The position numbers and the translations under genes were made by a program. A stretch of DNA of 27,254 bases. Origin: DASSBG01 sp965651365 (lineage in GTDB: Bacteria; Pseudomonadota; Gammaproteobacteria; Xanthomonadales; Rhodanobacteraceae). Numbering within the stretch: the first letter of the stretch is position 1; every line of letters begins with the position of its first letter. The notes below the pieces were generated by a model that worked only from the letters and a program-made list of their open reading frames with translations, ran no database searches and was not told the origin of the DNA. The stretch is from positions 1 to 27,254 of the forward strand of contig CBFGSA010000024.1 in NCBI GenBank assembly GCA_965651365.1. The letters run 5' to 3'. Shown one piece after another: positions 22,510 to 27,254 of the stretch.

Positions 22510-23860
22510 GGGAAAAAACCTCGAAGAAGCCGGCGATTCTAACGCCCTCGTCACGCCACCGACCGCCCTGCCGCCAGCAGCGCCAAGCCACTGCGCCAAC
22601 TGTGGCGCGCTTTTGCGAGGGCCGATCTGCCACGAATGCGGCCAGAAGGCACACAGCCCGCTGCAGCACCTGGGCGCCTTGATCGAAGACATCGCCGACA
22701 GCTTCTTCGATTTTGACAACCGCCTGTTTCGAACCCTGCCAGCCCTGTACCTGCGCCCCGGATTTTTGACCCGCGAGTATTTTGCCGGGCGTCGCATCCG
22801 CTACCTGCCACCGTTTCGGGCCACCTTCTTGCTGTCGGTGCTGGCCTTCCTGGTGATCCAGCTTGTTGTCGACGGCAGCACGCTGGACATCAAGACCACC
22901 GGCACCACGGCGTTCAGCGGCGCAAACACCCCCGCCGAAGTGCGCCAGATGCTGGACAGGCAACTGGCCGGCCTGGACCAGGCAAGCCGGGAAACCGGGC
23001 CAATCGCCGCGGCCGGCATCGAGACCGCACGGGCCGAACTCAAGCATCAGGCCGACATGCGTCTCCGCGCCCTGAACAGGTCGAAGTCGCCAGACAGCAG
23101 CGAAACTCCGACCGCGATCGAATCGCTCTGGCTTGATCGCATTGCCGACGCCCAATCGTTGACCGAAGTCCAGGATCTGACCCCGCAAGCCATCGCTGCC
23201 ATCGACAAACAGGTCGCCATGGCCCCTACCGGCGAGGTTGCCGATGCGCTGGGGGCGCTCAAGGGCCAGGTGTACCGGGCGGCAGGGGAGCGCGTAGCCG
23301 CACTCGCCGGCCCGGATGAGCCGCAAAGCACGGAAACCCTGGCCGGCACCCATTCGAGCCTGCTCCACAGGTTTGGCCGGTCCTACGCACAGCGCGTCAG
23401 GCTCAACCTTCTGCAGATCCGCTCCGAACCGGCCGCGCGCCAGCGCATGCTGGCGGCCATGTTCAATGTCTCGCCGGCCGTGCTGCTGGCGATGCTGCCC
23501 GTATTTGCCCTGCTGCTGAAAATCATGTACCTGTTCAAGCGGCGGCTGTACTTCGAGCATCTGATCGTGGCCCTGCACAGTCATGCCTTCATTTTCCTGT
23601 CCCTGTTGATGCTGACATTGCTCGGTCTGGCGCGCGGCGCCCTGGCATCGGTTGCCACGTGGACCCAGGCCCCGCTACTGTGGCTGATGTGGACGATGGG
23701 CCTGTGGATACCGATGTACCTGTTGCTGATGCAAAAGCGCATCTACCGGCAGGGCTGGGTGCTGACGATCGCCAAGTATTCGGTGCTCGGTCTGGCCTAT
23801 TCCATGCTGCTGACCTTCGCCCTGGTCGCCGTCGTTCTGGTGGCTTTGGGCAGCATGTAA
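22508..23860 (+). CDS. DUF3667-type zinc-ribbon membrane protein
   Basis: This encodes 450 residues from the ATG at 22508. An in-frame ATG 12 codons earlier (22472) would lie inside the MATE gene. Near the N-terminus is a four-cysteine zinc ribbon, Cys29-x2-Cys32 and Cys41-x2-Cys44 ('CANCGALLRGPICHECGQK'). It is followed by the conserved 'FDNRLFRTLPALYLRPGFLTREYFAGRRIRYLPPFRATFLLSVLAF' typical of DUF3667, leading into a first membrane segment (about 104-121). Then comes an unusually long, polar, probably periplasmic stretch of about 190 residues rich in Ala, Glu, Arg and Gln that looks helical. Four or so membrane segments close the protein (from about 318 on, 'NVSPAVLLAMLPVFALLLKIMYLFKRRLYFEHLIVALHSHAF'). 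No function is known for the family. Confidence 0.85.
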   Translation: MGKNLEEAGDSNALVTPPTALPPAAPSHCANCGALLRGPICHECGQKAHSPLQHLGALIEDIADSFFDFDNRLFRTLPALYLRPGFLTREYFAGRRIRYLPPFRATFLLSVLAFLVIQLVVDGSTLDIKTTGTTAFSGANTPAEVRQMLDRQLAGLDQASRETGPIAAAGIETARAELKHQADMRLRALNRSKSPDSSETPTAIESLWLDRIADAQSLTEVQDLTPQAIAAIDKQVAMAPTGEVADALGALKGQVYRAAGERVAALAGPDEPQSTETLAGTHSSLLHRFGRSYAQRVRLNLLQIRSEPAARQRMLAAMFNVSPAVLLAMLPVFALLLKIMYLFKRRLYFEHLIVALHSHAFIFLSLLMLTLLGLARGALASVATWTQAPLLWLMWTMGLWIPMYLLLMQKRIYRQGWVLTIAKYSVLGLAYSMLLTFALVAVVLVALGSM

Positions 23861-23904
23861 TGCTGTCGTCCGGCGCACGGACAGCGCGTCCAAACCCATG
23901 ACTT

Positions 23905-23940
23905 TGCGCGGTTTTTGCGCCGTTCAGCAAAAGCCGCGCA
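23905..23940. repeat. 14-bp-stem hairpin after the DUF3667-type gene
   Basis: The arms tgcgcggtttttgc and gcaaaagccgcgca pair along 14 positions with one mismatch (a G-U pair in one transcript strand), around an 8-base loop gccgttca. It stands 45 bases past the stop of the forward gene. There is no T-run after it, so it is either a Rho-assisted end, a transcript stabiliser, or part of a dispersed repeat. Confidence 0.7.
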
Positions 23941-24080
23941 CGCAATGTTGTGCACAGCCGCATTTTTGCCCCGGGTGCGGTTCGGCCGGGGCGCTCCACG
24001 CCACACAGTGGGCGCAGGGAATGATGTACAAGCAATTGTTTCAAAAGGATTTCTATCATCTGGTTAAATTTTGGCCAATG

Positions 24081-24097
24081 TGACGTGGCGCACGTCA
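24081..24097. promoter_or_regulatory. Operator-like palindrome TGACGTG-GCG-CACGTCA
   Basis: Perfect 7-bp arms flank a 3-base centre, immediately after an AT-rich island. Size and symmetry suit a dimeric transcription factor. No specific regulator is recognised. Confidence 0.5.
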
Positions 24098-24139
24098 GCA
24101 TGCGCCCCGCGCGGGCCTGCCCACATGTCCGTCCACAGA

Positions 24140-24164
24140 CTTATCCACAGATTCTGTGGATAAG
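24140..24164. promoter_or_regulatory. Two perfect inverted DnaA boxes forming a 25-bp palindrome
   Basis: TTATCCACA (24141-24149) and TGTGGATAA (24155-24163) are both exact matches to the high-affinity DnaA box. They face each other within a 25-bp perfect palindrome centred on 24152. A partial box (gtccaca) lies just to the left. The site is 132 bases upstream of priA and 43 bases right of the AT-rich island and palindrome. DnaA binding here is inferred from the exact consensus. Confidence 0.7.
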
Positions 24165-24201
24165 CGGGAAACCTCAAGCATGCCGAGCACTTGGCCGGGT
24201 T

Positions 24202-24221
24202 TTCTGGAAAAATTCTGGAAA
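24202..24221. repeat. TTCTGGAAA direct repeat, 11-bp period
   Basis: Two perfect TTCTGGAAA nonamers (24202-24210 and 24213-24221) are spaced one helical turn apart. Each contains the small dyad TTC-tg-GAA. They could be tandem protein-binding sites upstream of priA. Confidence 0.45.
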
Positions 24222-24223
24222 TG

Positions 24224-24238
24224 GCGCGCAAGTCGCGC
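24224..24238. repeat. REP-like GCGCGCAAGTCGCGC element, copy 2
   Basis: This is an identical 15-mer to that at 9543-9557, here between the direct repeats and priA. Confidence 0.55.
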
Positions 24239-24282
24239 GTCACCCGAGACGGACGCGGCTCCCGCACCCGGAACCACCCCGC

Positions 24283-24288
24283 TACACT
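24283..24288 (+). promoter_or_regulatory. Candidate -10 element of priA
   Basis: TACACT lies 7 bases before the priA ATG. If used as a -10 box, transcription would start at or next to the start codon, giving a leaderless message. This agrees with the lack of a Shine-Dalgarno sequence. The surrounding text (TACACTGT...CGCATGCC) is nearly the same in front of rmuC. No good -35 was found. Confidence 0.4.
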
Positions 24289-24295
24289 GTGCCGC

Positions 24296-26464
<2,169 letters not shown>

Positions 26465-26469
26465 GAGCC

Positions 26470-26497
26470 GGGAATCGGGGTTCGGGAATCGGGAGGC
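26470..26497 (+). repeat. Four-unit G-rich heptamer array (G-quadruplex motif) between priA and rmuC
   Basis: The units are GGGAATC, GGGGTTC, GGGAATC, GGGAGGC. On the plus strand there are four G-runs of at least three separated by loops of 4, 3 and 4 bases. The array starts 6 bases after the priA stop codon, so the quadruplex could form in the non-template DNA strand and in the priA mRNA 3' end. Confidence 0.88.
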
Positions 26498-26522
26498 TAC
26501 TGGCTACAGGAACTGCACTGGA

Positions 26523-26553
26523 CCGCAGGGTGGACAAGCGCAGCGCATCCACC
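26523..26553 (+). repeat. GGTGGACAAGCGC hairpin element, copy 2
   Basis: It starts ccgcagggtggacaagcgc and ends gcgcatccacc, matching the element at 21086-21123 apart from one base in the left arm and a shorter loop. It is in the opposite orientation and lies in the priA-rmuC gap. Confidence 0.7.
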
Positions 26554-26593
26554 AATCTGGATGCTTTGTCGCGGCAGGTGAGACGGGCTCGCG

Positions 26594-26599
26594 TACACT
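26594..26599 (+). promoter_or_regulatory. Candidate -10 element of rmuC
   Basis: TACACT lies 6 bases before the rmuC ATG, in the same wording as upstream of priA (TACACTGT...CGCATGCC). It would give a leaderless transcript. No Shine-Dalgarno sequence is present. Confidence 0.4.
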
Positions 26600-26605
26600 G
26601 TACGC

Positions 26606-27254
26606 ATGCCGATGCCCTTGAACGAGATTTTGCTGATTGCGCTGTGCGCGGCTGCCGCGGTGCTGCTGATTCTGGTGATCGTGCTGCTGGTGCGCGCCCG
26701 CGGCGGAGAGCTTGCCGAAAAGCTGGCCGCGCTGCGCGAGGACAACGAACGCCTGGAGCGCGCGCTGCGCGAGGAACAGCGCAGCGGGCGCCAGGAACTG
26801 GCTTCGGCTTTTGGCGACTTTCGCCAGCAGGTGGAGCAGCAGCTCGGCACGGTCAGCGGCCATCAGCGCGAGCGCATGGAACAGTTCGCCTTGCAGTTGC
26901 GCCACAGCCTGGGCGATCTGGGCGAGCGCAACGACAAGCGCCTGGCCGAGCTGCGCGCGACGCTCGACACGCAGCTCAAGAGCCTGCAGCAGGACAACAG
27001 CAAGCAGCTTGAGAAGATGCGCGCCACGGTCGACGAGAAGCTGCAGAAGACCCTGGAAGAACGCCTGGGTCATTCCTTCAAGCTGGTCTCCGAACGCCTG
27101 GAAGCGGTGCAGCGGGGTCTGGGCGAAATGCAGGAGCTGGCCACCGGGGTGGGTGACCTCAAGCGCGTGCTGGTCAACGTCAAGACCCGTGGCACCTTTG
27201 GCGAAGTCCAGCTCGGTGCGCTGCTGGAACAATTGCTGGTGGCCGAGCAATACC
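26606..27254 (+). CDS. rmuC: DNA recombination protein RmuC, 5' part (cut by window end)
   Basis: 216 codons are present and the reading frame runs off the window. After MPMPLNEI there is one membrane segment (about 7-29, LLIALCAAAAVLLILVIVLLV), then a long coiled coil rich in Glu, Arg, Leu and Gln (about 33-150). The start of the RmuC nuclease-like domain follows: 'KLQKTLEERLGHSFKLVSERLEAVQRGLGEMQELATGVGDLKRVLVNVKTRGTFGEVQLGALLEQLL'. That segment is diagnostic of RmuC, a PD-(D/E)XK-related protein that limits rearrangement at inverted repeats in E. coli. ATG 26606 is taken as the start. The in-frame ATG at 26612 is also possible. It sits next to priA, and both gene products act in DNA metabolism. 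Confidence 0.93.
   Translation, partial: MPMPLNEILLIALCAAAAVLLILVIVLLVRARGGELAEKLAALREDNERLERALREEQRSGRQELASAFGDFRQQVEQQLGTVSGHQRERMEQFALQLRHSLGDLGERNDKRLAELRATLDTQLKSLQQDNSKQLEKMRATVDEKLQKTLEERLGHSFKLVSERLEAVQRGLGEMQELATGVGDLKRVLVNVKTRGTFGEVQLGALLEQLLVAEQY

Larger units (their letters stand above)
23861..24295. other. Structure-rich intergenic region upstream of priA
   Basis: This 435-bp gap holds no supportable gene. It contains a long hairpin (23905-23940), an AT-rich island about 24030-24080 that contrasts with its GC-rich surroundings, and a TGACGTG/CACGTCA palindrome (24081-24097). It also contains a pair of perfect inverted DnaA boxes (24140-24164), an 11-bp-spaced TTCTGGAAA direct repeat (24202-24221), a REP-like 15-mer (24224-24238), and a TACACT promoter-like hexamer close to the priA start. 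A 61-codon open frame at 23898-24083 was judged spurious. Confidence 0.75.

Noticed and set aside
23898..24083. 61-codon open frame with a few cysteines upstream of priA
   Set aside because: It runs through a hairpin and an AT-rich island, has no ribosome-binding site, and its Cys pattern is irregular.
24022..24295. Chromosomal oriC
   Set aside because: Only two exact DnaA boxes are seen, and dnaA, dnaN, gidA or rpmH are not nearby. I kept the site as a regulatory or DnaA-binding finding and do not call it an origin.

Overview
This is a GC-rich chromosomal segment, most likely from a gammaproteobacterium of the order Xanthomonadales/Lysobacterales. The pointers are an E. coli-type thymidine kinase, Rep and PriA helicases, RmuC, a 67K-type SppA, the rimB-rimK-deacylase operon, delta-60 and FG-GAP exported proteins, and short heptameric GGGNNTC arrays of a kind reported as enriched in Xanthomonas. 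The order-level assignment is inference from gene content. I see no rRNA, tRNA, insertion sequence, prophage or CRISPR array.

Layout. At 1-2135 lies a forward run of three exported proteins of lower GC: a lipoprotein, a small secreted protein, and a putative degenerate metalloprotease-like protein with a (Leu/Val-Ser-Pro) minisatellite in front of its signal sequence. From 2334 to 6797 four genes run leftward: a flavin-dependent halogenase-like oxidoreductase, a delta-60 repeat exported protein, thymidine kinase (tdk), and an uncharacterised protein coupled to tdk by an ATGA overlap. From 7090 to 9484 three forward genes overlap by 1-4 bases: rimB-like protease, rimK-like ATP-grasp ligase, and a succinylglutamate desuccinylase/aspartoacylase-like enzyme. 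They form one peptide-modification operon. Rep helicase (9690-11669) follows.

From 11786 to 17658 three leftward genes encode a methyltransferase, an AI-2E-family membrane protein, and a 1197-residue exported protein with FG-GAP, PKD and discoidin-like segments. An SDR oxidoreductase (leftward) and a tiny lipoprotein (rightward) diverge at 18.6 kb. SppA and a MATE exporter run leftward to 22.5 kb. The MATE gene and the DUF3667-type membrane protein diverge from a single CATG in which their start codons overlap. A 435-base, structure-rich gap then precedes priA and the 5' part of rmuC, which is cut by the window end.

The main observations that standard annotation would miss are these. (i) Four otherwise unrelated exported proteins end in the same short motif, roughly G/D-D-x-h-h-x-D/N-(G)-F-D/E. 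(ii) There are four dispersed arrays, each of four G-rich heptamers, three with canonical G-quadruplex potential, including one abutting the rep start codon. (iii) Two perfect DnaA boxes form a 25-bp palindrome in the gap upstream of priA. (iv) The divergent MATE and DUF3667 genes have overlapping start codons. (v) Palindromic repeat elements supply the stop codons of at least two genes.
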